From Mycobacterium sp. ACS1612 (GTDB taxonomy: Bacteria; Actinomycetota; Actinomycetes; Mycobacteriales; Mycobacteriaceae), in assembly GCF_001667505.1 (NCBI RefSeq), contig NZ_LZHZ01000037.1:1-64000 (forward strand): a stretch of 64,000 nucleotides of DNA, in the 5' to 3' direction. Made by a program: the position numbers and the translations under genes. Every line of letters starts with the position of its first letter. The first letter of the stretch is position 1. Under the pieces are notes generated by a model. The model searched no databases and was not told the origin of the DNA. It worked only from the letters and a program-made list of their open reading frames with translations. Below are positions 6,104 through 14,940 of the stretch, piece by piece.

Positions 6104-8454
6104 CAGTCTTTCGCGAAAGCCCGCGCGAACTCGCGTTCCAAATCCACGTACGGCTTGCCTGAGACGTCAACGTTCACCTGAATGATGCTGCCACCTGTGA
6201 ACGGGAACGGCGCCTTGTAGGTCCGTGACACCGGCGACCCGGTGTTCTGCCCGACGCTGAGGCTGGCGCCTGCCAGCCCGAACGTTCCCGGATGAATTTT
6301 CATCCCGGACAGCGACGCCACCTCGTCGTTGTCGATGTAGAGCCCGGCGTCGCCGAGCGGCGTGTGACTGCCCTCCACCGTCCCGGTGCGGGTGAACGCG
6401 ACGCCGAACGTGTGCCTGCCCGTCGGCACCGCGTTCGAAGACGACAGCGCTTGCTCCTGCTCGCCGAGGAAGTTGTAGATGTAGTGCAGTCGCCCGTCCT
6501 GAAGGAACAACACGTGTCCGCCGTGCGCACCGCCGTGCTTGATGATCACTCCCTCGGCACCGGTGGTGTCGACGGTCATCTCGGCGATGATCGCGAACGA
6601 CCGGCCCCGGATCTCGACGGCGGCACCCATGCCGACGTCGGCGGTGCCCGGGTAGTAGGTGTACGACTCGCGGGTGCCCGACAGGTAGGGCCGGTACCGC
6701 GTCATCGTCTCCAACATGTTCAAGTCACCCAACGGCAGGCCGTTGTACTTGTCGGCCTCGCTGAACCACAACTTCTTGAGTTCTTCGAGCTTCTCCGGGT
6801 TTTCGGCGGCCAGATCGTGGCACTGGCTGCGGTCGGCCTCGATGTGGAACAGCTCCCAGCGGTCCTTGTCGAAGTTCGACCAGCCGGCAGGCGATGCCGC
6901 GTGGACGGTGTTGGCGAACCAGCCTTTGTCCCAGATGCCTCGAGTGCCAAGCATCGTGTAGAACTGCGTTTCCTTGCCGGTGGGAGCCAACGGATCGTCA
7001 AGTGCCAGTTTGAAACTCACGCCGTCGAGTGGCTTCTGCGAGATGCCGCGGACGGTCGCAGGCGGGGTGATGCCGATCAAGTCGTACACCGTCGGCGTGA
7101 TGTCACACACGTTGATGTAGTTGTCCCGAACATCGCCGTGCGCCGCTATTCCCTTGGGCCAGGAGATGATTGCGGTGTCGGCGATGCCTCCTTCATGGGA
7201 GGCGTACCGCTTGAACAGTTTGTACGGCGTGTTGAACGCCATCGCCCAGCCGATCGGATAGTGGTTGTAGGTCTCCGGCCCGCCGAGGTTGTCCATCAGC
7301 TTCAGACTCTCCTCGACGGTGTCGATGTAGCCATTGAAGAATTTGACCTCGTTCACCGAGCCGTTCGGACCGCCCTCGCCGCTGGCGCCGTTGTCGGAAA
7401 TGACCACGATGATGGTGTTGTCCAGCTGACCGGATTCCTCGAGAAAGTCGAGGATGCGGCCGATCTGGGCGTCGGTGTAGGACAGGAAGCCGGCGAACAC
7501 TTCGGCCATTCGCGCGAACAACCGCTTCTCGTCGTCGGTGAGCGAATCCCACGGCCGGACGGTGTCCTGCGCCGGCCACGATTCACCGTTGGGGCCCTTG
7601 ACATCCAGATAGGGGTTGATCGGGGACAGTTCGGTGTCGGGCGGAACGATGCCCAACCTCTTCTGGCTCTCGAGCACGACTTCGCGGTAGCGCTCGTAGC
7701 CCATGTCGAACTTTCCGGCGTACTTGTCCGCCCATTCCTTGAAGACGTGATGCGGGGCGTGCCCGGCGCCCGGGCACACGTAGGAGAACCACGGCTTGTC
7801 GGGCGCGATCACCTTGCTGTCGCGGATGAATTCGATTGTCTTGTCGGCCAGGTCCTTCGACAGGTGGTAGCCGTCTTCGGGCGTTGCCGGCGGTGCGACC
7901 GGATGGTTGTCGTAGACCAGTTCGGGATACCACTGGTCAGTCTCGCCACCCATGAAGCCGTAGAACCGCTCGAATCCGCGGGACAGTGGCCAATGTCGTT
8001 TGGTGGCAGCCAGATTGGACTCTTCCAGCGGAGTGAGATGCCACTTGCCGACGCAGTAGGTGTTGTATCCGTTTTCGACGAGGACCTCGGACAGCAGTGC
8101 GGTGTCGTCGGGAATGCGCCCGCTGCATCCGGGGAAGCCGTCGGTGAACTCCTCGATGGTGGCCATGCCGACGGTGGTCGGGTTGCGTCCGGTCAGCAGC
8201 GACGCCCTGGTCGGCGAGCACAGCGCCGTCGTGTGGAACTGCGACAGCCGCACACCGCGTTGGGCGATGCGGGTCATCGTCGGCATTTCGACCAGACCGC
8301 CGAAGCAGTCCCAGGTTGCGATCCCGGTGTCGTCCCACACCAGGTACAGCACATTGGGGGCGTCCTTGGGCGCCGTCGGCGCCGCGTACGGGCCCCAGTC
8401 CGGTTCGGAATCCCGAATGTCGAGCTCGATCTTGCCGTTGAATTCCTTCGCCAC
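6103..8454 (-). CDS. atsA: Arylsulfatase (type I, formylglycine-dependent)
   Basis: Hydrolyses sulfate esters. The 783-aa protein has the alkaline-phosphatase-like sulfatase fold. Asp41 and Asp42 in VLYLVWDDTG are metal ligands, and Cys79 in LCSPTRASLLTGRNP is the cysteine converted to formylglycine. A second metal-site motif, VVISDNGASGEGG, lies near residue 350. No signal peptide is seen. The C-terminal ~200 residues (after GLPLGDLNML) form the extra beta-rich region of large mycobacterial AtsA-type sulfatases. The start is GTG at 8454 and a TAACCT hexamer lies exactly 6 nt upstream, suggesting a leaderless mRNA. It is the first gene of a three-gene operon with a lipoprotein and FGE. The natural substrate cannot be told from sequence. 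Confidence 0.93.
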   Translation of the reverse strand: MAKEFNGKIELDIRDSEPDWGPYAAPTAPKDAPNVLYLVWDDTGIATWDCFGGLVEMPTMTRIAQRGVRLSQFHTTALCSPTRASLLTGRNPTTVGMATIEEFTDGFPGCSGRIPDDTALLSEVLVENGYNTYCVGKWHLTPLEESNLAATKRHWPLSRGFERFYGFMGGETDQWYPELVYDNHPVAPPATPEDGYHLSKDLADKTIEFIRDSKVIAPDKPWFSYVCPGAGHAPHHVFKEWADKYAGKFDMGYERYREVVLESQKRLGIVPPDTELSPINPYLDVKGPNGESWPAQDTVRPWDSLTDDEKRLFARMAEVFAGFLSYTDAQIGRILDFLEESGQLDNTIIVVISDNGASGEGGPNGSVNEVKFFNGYIDTVEESLKLMDNLGGPETYNHYPIGWAMAFNTPYKLFKRYASHEGGIADTAIISWPKGIAAHGDVRDNYINVCDITPTVYDLIGITPPATVRGISQKPLDGVSFKLALDDPLAPTGKETQFYTMLGTRGIWDKGWFANTVHAASPAGWSNFDKDRWELFHIEADRSQCHDLAAENPEKLEELKKLWFSEADKYNGLPLGDLNMLETMTRYRPYLSGTRESYTYYPGTADVGMGAAVEIRGRSFAIIAEMTVDTTGAEGVIIKHGGAHGGHVLFLQDGRLHYIYNFLGEQEQALSSSNAVPTGRHTFGVAFTRTGTVEGSHTPLGDAGLYIDNDEVASLSGMKIHPGTFGLAGASLSVGQNTGSPVSRTYKAPFPFTGGSIIQVNVDVSGKPYVDLEREFARAFAKD

Positions 8455-8460
8455 GACCGG

Positions 8461-8466
8461 AGGTTA
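8461..8466 (-). promoter_or_regulatory. Putative -10 element for a leaderless atsA transcript
   Basis: TAACCT on the minus strand fits TAnnnT and is followed by 6 nt and then the GTG start of atsA. No convincing ribosome-binding site is present, which is consistent with leaderless initiation, common in mycobacteria. Confidence 0.35.
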
Positions 8467-8481
8467 CACCCCGCCCATCGG

Positions 8482-8744
8482 TTAGTCCGGAAATTGACGA
8501 CGGCGCCAGTCCGGGTTGCCGGTTCAGCCACCGCTGCACGGCGACGAACGGGATCGGCCATCCCAACCACGCACCCGCACCTGCCACGAACCACACGAAG
8601 TGTTCCTCGTTGCCACCAAACACGCTGTCCCGCAATGGTTGACATGCGGTGACCATGTCTCTGCGATGCTGCGCGAACCGCCGTTGCCGCGCAGCGACGT
8701 AGTCCTTGACCGTGAACCACAGCCGCAGCGAAGCTACCCTAGCG
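8482..8744 (-). pseudogene. Possible frameshifted remnant of a small membrane-associated protein
   Basis: Between atsA and the plus-strand Ddn-like gene the minus strand has a protein-like reading frame. It runs from a TGA at 8745-8747 through LRLWFTVKDYVAARQRRF and a hydrophobic FVWFVAGAGAWLGWPIPFVA, but has no ATG/GTG/TTG before residue ~40 of the frame and no stop before it runs into atsA. Shifting frame by one base near 8520 gives the ending NPDWRRRQFPD and a TAA at 8482-8484. The pattern suggests a decayed or frameshifted gene; a sequencing error or a chance frame are alternatives. I do not recognise the family. Confidence 0.3.
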
Positions 8745-8975
8745 CGCTTGTCATGTCGGGCCGCCGCGCTGCGTCATAGAGGTATGGACAGTGAACCGAT
8801 CACCTCATCAACATCTTCGAGATCCCGCAGGGGCAGGTCGACGCTTCCCGGTTTCCGGTCACTGCGGCTTCACACTGCGCTGAGTCAATGTCGCGCAGCG
8901 GTCCATGCAGGAATTCGCCGTCGCTGCTCATCCCGCGATCTACCGAGTCGCCCTGGAAACCACCGCGGACTGACG
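8745..8975. other. Intergenic region without a recognisable gene
   Basis: About 230 bp between the minus-strand remnant and the Ddn-like gene. The plus-strand frame upstream of 8976 is open, but its translation is Arg/Ser-rich and not protein-like. I see no clear promoter, repeat or RNA gene. Confidence 0.5.
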
Positions 8976-9464
8976 ATGCCAAAAGCCTACCGAGTCAACG
9001 TCTTTGTCCGATTCAACAACGCCGTGATGCGGGCACTCATCCGCGGCGACGTCCGGATCGGCACCTTCGCCGTGCTGACCGTACGGGGTCGCAAGAGCGG
9101 CACGCCTGTCAGCGTCCCGCTGGTCGTCTTCCCTCACGGCGACAGCGAGTACCTGGTGGCGTCGTACGGCATCGTCAACTGGGTGCGCAACCTGCGCGCC
9201 GCCGAGGGCCGAGCCGAACTGCGCCGCGGCGGTGACGTCGAGCAGGTCTGCGCGGTCGAGCTGCCCGCCGAACAAGCCGGACCTGTGCTGCGCAGCAGCT
9301 TGCTGACTGGTCCACCCGGCATACCGCGCCCGATCGTGGCCGTGTTCCGGCGGTTCTTCGTCCTGCCCTATCTCGACGTCGGCATGGATTCGGCCGACGA
9401 CGAGTTCGTCCGGGCAGCGCATACGCACCCGGTGTTTAGGCTGGCACGCTTCGTGCAACGTTAA
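8976..9464 (+). CDS. Nitroreductase-family deazaflavin (F420)-dependent oxidoreductase (Ddn-like)
   Basis: A 162-aa single-domain protein of the F420H2-dependent Ddn/FDOR-B family. The pattern VLTVRGRKSGTPVSVPLVVFP, then EYLVASYGIVNWVRNLRA, and a C-terminal THPVFRLA matches the split-barrel deazaflavin-binding proteins abundant in mycobacteria. I chose the ATG at 8976 because it gives a normal family start (MPKAYRVNVFVRFNNAVMRAL); the frame extends upstream but is low-complexity. The family reduces enones, quinones or nitro compounds with F420H2; the substrate here is unknown. It lies 42 nt upstream of the G6PDH gene and is probably co-transcribed with it. Confidence 0.85.
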   Translation: MPKAYRVNVFVRFNNAVMRALIRGDVRIGTFAVLTVRGRKSGTPVSVPLVVFPHGDSEYLVASYGIVNWVRNLRAAEGRAELRRGGDVEQVCAVELPAEQAGPVLRSSLLTGPPGIPRPIVAVFRRFFVLPYLDVGMDSADDEFVRAAHTHPVFRLARFVQR

Positions 9465-9506
9465 GGGCGGACGGTAAGCGTGCAGGGACAGTGTGGCGGT
9501 GGGAGT

Positions 9507-11021
9507 ATGCCGAGAGTGACGACCAGCAAGCCACAGATGATCTCCTATCCCGCTCCGGGCTCGCGCCCATACCGACAGGAGGACGTCGCGGTCGATCCGC
9601 ATGTGGTCGTCCTGTTCGGCGCGACAGGCGATCTTGCGAGACGCAAACTGATCCCCGGGCTGGCCTATCTCGACCAGTCGGAGCTGGCACCCCACATCGA
9701 GATCGTCGCCACCTCGCTGGAAGAGCTCACCGAGGACGAGTTCCTCGAGGTGGCGAAGTCGGCCATCGACGATTTCGGGACCCACAAACTCAGCACCGAG
9801 CAGTGGGGACGGTTCGCGGAAACGGTCACCTATGTGCCGCAGAGCGCGGGACCCGACGCGTTGGCCGCCGCGGTCGAGAAAGCGGAGAAGAAGCTCGGCC
9901 AGGGCGTACGCCGGCTGCACTACTTGTCGGTGCCGCCGAAGGCCGCGCACGCGGTGATCGAAACGCTGCGGGACGCGAACCTGGTGGACCGCTCGCGCGT
10001 GGTGATGGAGAAGCCGTTCGGCACCGATCTGGCAAGTGCCGTGGCGCTCAACGACTTTGTCCACGAAACGTTTCGTGAGGATCAGATCTTCCGCATCGAC
10101 CACTTCCTCGGTAAAGAGGCGGCGCTGAACATCTTGGCTTTCCGCTTCGCGAACGGGCTGTTCGAGCCGATCTGGAATCGCAACTTCATCGACCACATCC
10201 AGATCGACATCCCCGAGACGCTCGGTTTGGACGAGCGGGCGAACTTCTACGAGAGCACTGGGGCATACAAGGACATGGTCGTCACCCATCTGTTCCAGGT
10301 GATGGCCTTCGTGGTGATGGAGCCGCCGACGGCGTTGGAGCCGCGCGCCATCAGTGAGGAGAAGAACAAGGTGTTCAGGTCGATGCTGCCGGTCGACCCG
10401 AAGAACGTGGTGCGCGGCCAGTTCACCGGATACCGCGAATTAGAAGGTGTGGCAAAGGATTCCGATACTGAGACGTTCATCGCGCTCAAGGTCGGCATCG
10501 ACAACTGGCGGTGGGCGGGCGTACCGATCTATCTGCGCACGGGTAAGCGGATGGCCGAGGGCATGCGCATCATCTCGATCGCGTTCAAGGAGGCGCCGCG
10601 GACGATGTTCGCGCACGGCTCGGGTGTCGGCGCGCAGGGGCCGGACCACCTCACCTTCGACCTGGCCGAGGACTCGAAGGTGTCGCTGTCGTTCTACGGC
10701 AAGCGCCCCGGCCCCGGCATGAAACTGGAGAAGCTGTCGATGCAGTTCTCGACGCAGGAAGTCGGCAGCAGCACCGACGTGCTGGAGGCCTACGAACGCC
10801 TGATGCTCGACGCGATGCGCGGCGACCACACCCTGTTCACCACTGCGGAAGGCATCGAGTCGCTGTGGGAGCGGTCGGCCGACCTGCTCGCCGACCCGCC
10901 GCCCACGAAGTCATATCCGCAGGGCAGTTGGGGCCCCAACGCCATTCACCAACTGATCGCGCCGAACGCATGGCGGTTGCCGTTCGAACGGGCCTGGCGC
11001 GAGGCCAAGGGTGACAGCTGA
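9507..11021 (+). CDS. zwf: Glucose-6-phosphate 1-dehydrogenase
   Basis: Oxidises glucose 6-phosphate to 6-phosphogluconolactone with reduction of NAD(P)+, entry step of the oxidative pentose phosphate pathway. It is 504 aa from ATG 9507, or 513 aa from GTG 9480. The nucleotide-binding motif GATGDLARRK is at residues 38-47 and the substrate/catalytic motif RIDHFLGKE near 196-204 (Phe replaces the common Tyr). The C-terminal G6PDH domain is complete. It does not look like either classical M. tuberculosis Zwf as I remember them (for example they open VIFG-type motifs differently), so it may be an extra paralogue. It is convergent with rpsQ and placed inside the ribosomal superoperon. Supply of reductant beside an F420-type enzyme is suggestive but unproven. 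Confidence 0.92.
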   Translation: MPRVTTSKPQMISYPAPGSRPYRQEDVAVDPHVVVLFGATGDLARRKLIPGLAYLDQSELAPHIEIVATSLEELTEDEFLEVAKSAIDDFGTHKLSTEQWGRFAETVTYVPQSAGPDALAAAVEKAEKKLGQGVRRLHYLSVPPKAAHAVIETLRDANLVDRSRVVMEKPFGTDLASAVALNDFVHETFREDQIFRIDHFLGKEAALNILAFRFANGLFEPIWNRNFIDHIQIDIPETLGLDERANFYESTGAYKDMVVTHLFQVMAFVVMEPPTALEPRAISEEKNKVFRSMLPVDPKNVVRGQFTGYRELEGVAKDSDTETFIALKVGIDNWRWAGVPIYLRTGKRMAEGMRIISIAFKEAPRTMFAHGSGVGAQGPDHLTFDLAEDSKVSLSFYGKRPGPGMKLEKLSMQFSTQEVGSSTDVLEAYERLMLDAMRGDHTLFTTAEGIESLWERSADLLADPPPTKSYPQGSWGPNAIHQLIAPNAWRLPFERAWREAKGDS

Positions 11022-11023
11022 CG

Positions 11024-11059
11024 CACGACGAGCCCCCGCCGCGGCGGGGGCTCGTCGTG
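11024..11059. terminator. Bidirectional terminator-like perfect palindrome
   Basis: A perfect inverted repeat with 18-nt arms and no loop (arm CACGACGAGCCCCCGCCG) sits 3 nt after the zwf stop and 10 nt before the rpsQ stop codon, exactly between the convergent genes. There is no strong U tract, but very GC-rich hairpins of this kind are common terminators in mycobacteria. It should serve both directions. Confidence 0.75.
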
Positions 11060-11069
11060 TGCGATCGGG

Positions 11070-11366
11070 CTACTTGGCCTTTTCCAGGATCTCGACCAGC
11101 CGCCACCGCTTGGTGGCCGACAGCGGACGAGTCTCCATCAGCGAGACGCGGTCGCCGACACCGGCGTCACCGTTCTCGTCGTGCGCCTTGACCTTCGAGG
11201 TGGTCCGGATGATCTTGCCGTAGAGCGGATGGCTCTTACGGTCTTCCAGCTCGACCACGATGGTCTTCTGCATCTTGTCCGACACCACGTAACCGATAGC
11301 GGTCTTACGCCGCCCGCGCGGCTTTTCCGCGCGCGGAGTGTGCTTGGGGCCCTTAGTCTCTGCCAT
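11070..11366 (-). CDS. rpsQ: 30S ribosomal protein S17
   Basis: An early 16S rRNA-binding assembly protein of 98 aa. After a short basic N-terminus (GPKHTPRAEKPRGRRK) it has GYVVSDKMQKTIVVELEDRKSHPLYGK and the GVGDRVSLMETRPLS signature. It is the last gene of the S10 operon here; rplN, which follows it in many bacteria, is 6.7 kb away. It starts 2 nt after the rpmC stop. Confidence 0.98.
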   Translation of the reverse strand: MAETKGPKHTPRAEKPRGRRKTAIGYVVSDKMQKTIVVELEDRKSHPLYGKIIRTTSKVKAHDENGDAGVGDRVSLMETRPLSATKRWRLVEILEKAK

Positions 11367-11368
11367 TT

Positions 11369-11602
11369 TTACGATTCCTCACCCGCGGGCCCGGACGCCA
11401 GGCCCAATTCACGTTCGCGCAGCACTGTGTACACACGCGCAATTTCCTGACGCACCGTACGAAGCCGACGGTTGTTGGCGAGCTGACCGGTCGCCATCTG
11501 GAAGCGCAGGTTGAACAGCTCTTCCTTGGACTCGCGCAGCTTGTCCTTCAACTCGTCGTCGGTCAGTTCGCGAAGTTCGCCAGGAGTCACTCCCACTGCC
11601 AT
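11369..11602 (-). CDS. rpmC: 50S ribosomal protein L29
   Basis: A 77-aa helical-hairpin protein at the exit of the polypeptide tunnel. It has the L29 pattern LRELTDDELKDKLRESKEEL followed by LFNLRFQMATGQL and NNRRLRTVRQEIARVYTVL. Its start shares one nucleotide with the rplP stop (TGATG). Confidence 0.97.
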   Translation of the reverse strand: MAVGVTPGELRELTDDELKDKLRESKEELFNLRFQMATGQLANNRRLRTVRQEIARVYTVLRERELGLASGPAGEES

Positions 11603-12018
11603 CAGAAATGATCCTCTCGAGTCACGATGCGCGCCTTGATCGGCAACTTGTGGATCGCGCGGGTCAACGCATCCCGCGCGGTCTTCTCATCGGGGTAGCT
11701 CAGCTCGAACAGCACCCGGCCGGGCTTCACGTTGGCGACCCACCACTCCGGCGAACCCTTACCCGAACCCATGCGGGTTTCGGCGGGCTTCTTGGTCAGC
11801 GGGCGGTCCGGGAAGATGTTGATCCACACCTTGCCGCCACGCTTGATGTGCCGGTTGATGGCGATACGAGCGGACTCGATCTGCCGGTTGGTGATGTAGG
11901 CATGCTCCAGCGCCTGGATGCCGTAGTCACCGAAGCTCACCGACGTCCCGCCGCTGGCGATGCCGCGCTGACGGGGGTGGTGCTGCTTGCGGTGCTTGAC
12001 CTTGCGGGGAATCAACAT
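11602..12018 (-). CDS. rplP: 50S ribosomal protein L16
   Basis: A 138-aa protein near the A-site of the peptidyl transferase centre. It starts MLIPRKVKHRKQHHPRQRG and carries the signatures INRHIKRGGKVWINIFPD and RMGSGKGSPEWWVA. It starts 3 nt after the rpsC stop. Confidence 0.98.
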   Translation of the reverse strand: MLIPRKVKHRKQHHPRQRGIASGGTSVSFGDYGIQALEHAYITNRQIESARIAINRHIKRGGKVWINIFPDRPLTKKPAETRMGSGKGSPEWWVANVKPGRVLFELSYPDEKTARDALTRAIHKLPIKARIVTREDHF

Positions 12019-12021
12019 GAT

Positions 12022-12906
12022 TCAGCTCTCCGTGTTCTCCGTGGCCGGTGCTTGTCCAGCAGCGGCCTCGGTTCCGCCCGTCGCCTCGGCGACGGCAGGC
12101 GCATCTTCGGTGCCCGTGGCGGCGCGGCCGGCTTCGTCGCCGGAGGCGGCACGACCAGCATCGGTGCTCGTCGCGGTGGTACCCGACGCACCGCTACGAC
12201 GCGGCCGGGTGCCCGACGGACGCTCGCGGCGCGGACGATCGGCGCCCGACGGAACCGTCGCGGTCGCCTCACGCTTGCCACCGACGATGTCGCCCTTGTA
12301 GATCCAGACCTTCACGCCGATCCGGCCGAACGTCGTCTTGGCCTCGTAGAGGCCGTAGTCGATGTCGGCACGCAGCGTGTGCAGCGGCACCCGCCCCTCG
12401 CGGTAGAACTCCGAGCGGCTCATCTCGGCGCCGCCGAGACGGCCCGAGCACTGCACCCGGATCCCCTTCACGTTGGGCTGGCGCATGGCCGACTGGATGG
12501 CCTTGCGCATCGCACGACGGAACGCCACGCGGTTCGAAAGCTGCTCTGCCACACCCTGAGCCACCAACTGCGCCTGCGACTCGGGGTTCTTCACCTCGAG
12601 GATGTTCAGCTGGACCTGCTTACCGGTCAGCTTCTCCAGGTCGGCGCGGATCCGGTCAGCCTCGGTGCCGCGGCGGCCGATGACGATGCCTGGGCGCGCG
12701 GTGTGGATATCAACACGGACCCGGTCACGGGTGCGCTCGATCTCCACGTCGGCGATGCCGGCGCGCTCCAGACCCGTGGCAAGCAGTCGGCGGATCGCCA
12801 CGTCTTCCTTGACGTAGTCCTTGTACTGCTTGTCGGCGTACCACCGGGACTTCCAGTCGGTGGTGATACCGAGCCGGAAGCCGTGGGGATTGATTTTCTG
12901 GCCCAC
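12022..12906 (-). CDS. rpsC: 30S ribosomal protein S3 with long C-terminal tail
   Basis: A 294-aa S3 with the KH type II domain (VRVDIHTARPGIVIGRRGTEADRIR) and the C-terminal S3 domain (IKVSCSGR-like GIRVQCSGRLGGAEMSR). After about residue 215 there is an extra ~75-residue disordered tail, first Arg-rich (RPRRERPSGTRPRR) and then Ala/Thr/Glu-rich. The E. coli protein is about 233 aa; tails occur in other mycobacteria but this one is long. It shares one nucleotide with the rplV stop. Confidence 0.97.
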   Translation of the reverse strand: MGQKINPHGFRLGITTDWKSRWYADKQYKDYVKEDVAIRRLLATGLERAGIADVEIERTRDRVRVDIHTARPGIVIGRRGTEADRIRADLEKLTGKQVQLNILEVKNPESQAQLVAQGVAEQLSNRVAFRRAMRKAIQSAMRQPNVKGIRVQCSGRLGGAEMSRSEFYREGRVPLHTLRADIDYGLYEAKTTFGRIGVKVWIYKGDIVGGKREATATVPSGADRPRRERPSGTRPRRSGASGTTATSTDAGRAASGDEAGRAATGTEDAPAVAEATGGTEAAAGQAPATENTES

Positions 12907-13457
12907 TACTCCGAGCCCTCCTTCGCTTCGGCGGAAGCTTCAGTCGTCTTCTTCGGGGCCGCCTTCTTGGCGGGCGCCTTCTTGGCCGGTGCGTCAGCAG
13001 CCGCCTTGGTCGCGGGAGCCTTCTTGGCCGCGGCCGCCTTGCTGCCCTGGGCACGGCGTGCGCGCGTCGAGCTGGCCGACTGACCGCGCCGGTCCTCGCG
13101 TGAGGGACGGCTCTCGACGATCACCGTGATGTGGCTGGTGCGCTTGCGGATCCGGAACGCGCGACCCTGCGCACGCGGCCGGATGCGCTTGGCGGTCGGA
13201 CCCTCGTCGGCGTAGACGGTGGCGACCACGAGGGTGGAGGGATCCAGTCCCTCGTTGTTCTGTGCGTTGGCCGCGGCGCTGGCGATCACCTTGGCGACCG
13301 GCTCGCTGGCGGCCTGCGGCGCCCACCGCAGGATGTCGAGGGCTTGCTCGACGCTCTTGCCGCGAACCAGGTCGATGACCCGGCGCGCCTTGGTCGCCGA
13401 GACGCGCACGAAGCGCGCCTTCGCGACCGCAGACGGATATTCACTCGTGATACTCAC
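12906..13457 (-). CDS. rplV: 50S ribosomal protein L22 with Ala/Lys-rich tail
   Basis: A 183-aa L22 lining the exit tunnel. The globular core (residues 1-115) starts [19 protein letters not shown] and ends with [14 protein letters not shown]. It is followed by a ~65-residue basic tail with repeated KKAPAKKA blocks, a mycobacterial feature. I chose the GTG at 13457, whose GTGA overlaps the rpsS stop; the longer open frame upstream overlaps all of rpsS in another frame. Confidence 0.97.
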
Positions 13458-13735
13458 CGGCGCTTGGCCTTCCGGTCGTCCTTGATGTGACCCTTGAATG
13501 TGCGGGTCGGCGCGAACTCGCCGAGCTTGTGCCCGACCATCGCCTCGGTGACGAACACCGGGACATGCTTGCGGCCGTCGTGGACCGCGAAGGTGTGCCC
13601 GATGAAGTCGGGGATGATGGTCGAACGCCGCGACCAGGTCTTGATGACCTGCTTGGTGTTCTTCTCGTTCTGCACGTCGACCTTCTTGAGCAGATGGTCG
13701 TCGACGAACGGACCCTTCTTCAGGCTGCGTGGCAT
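13454..13735 (-). CDS. rpsS: 30S ribosomal protein S19
   Basis: A 93-aa protein of the 30S head. It opens [20 protein letters not shown] and has the signature [31 protein letters not shown]. It starts 11 nt after the rplB stop and its stop overlaps the rplV GTG start. Confidence 0.98.
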
Positions 13736-13746
13736 CGGCTTGTCTC

Positions 13747-14589
<843 letters not shown>

Positions 14590-14607
14590 GATTCTCTAAG
14601 TCTCTCT

Positions 14608-14647
14608 GCCGGCTCGGCCGGCGGTCCTTCCAGCCGGCTAGGCCGGC
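14608..14647. repeat. Four GCCGGC palindromes between rplW and rplB
   Basis: GCCGGC occurs at 14608-14613, 14617-14622, 14633-14638 and 14642-14647, the last two flanking the rplW stop codon. They can pair in several ways to form hairpins in the 48-nt gap before rplB. This could stabilise or attenuate the S10 mRNA; no U tract follows, so it is not a clear terminator. Confidence 0.5.
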
Positions 14648-14940
14648 GCTCCGAACAGGTCGATGGGCTTGCTGCCCGCGGCCAGCGTCACGATGGCGCG
14701 CTTGGTGTCCTTACGCTTGCCGAAACCGGCGCGGGTGCGCTTGCGCTTGCCCTGTCGGTTGGCGGTGTTCACCGACGCGACCTTGACGTTGAAGATCTTC
14801 TCGATCGCGATCTTGATCTGCGTCTTGTTCGAGTCGGGGTGCACGACGAACGTGTACACGTTGTCTTCGATCAGTCCGTACGACTTCTCGGAGATGACCG
14901 GAGCCAGGATGATGTCGCGGGGGTCAGTCACGGTCGCCAT
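14638..14940 (-). CDS. rplW: 50S ribosomal protein L23
   Basis: A 100-aa exit-tunnel protein that docks trigger factor and SRP. It contains RDIILAPVISEKSYGLIEDNV and the C-terminal motif KKVNTANRQG-like VASVNTANRQGKRKRTRAG. It abuts rplD with no gap. Confidence 0.98.
   Translation of the reverse strand: MATVTDPRDIILAPVISEKSYGLIEDNVYTFVVHPDSNKTQIKIAIEKIFNVKVASVNTANRQGKRKRTRAGFGKRKDTKRAIVTLAAGSKPIDLFGAPA

Noticed and set aside
6292..8652. A 786-codon plus-strand open frame opposite atsA
   Set aside because: Shadow frame of the sulfatase gene; R/V/D/H-rich and without domain features.
8940..10289. A 449-codon minus-strand frame opposite the Ddn-like gene and zwf
   Set aside because: Antisense to two clear genes and low complexity in parts.
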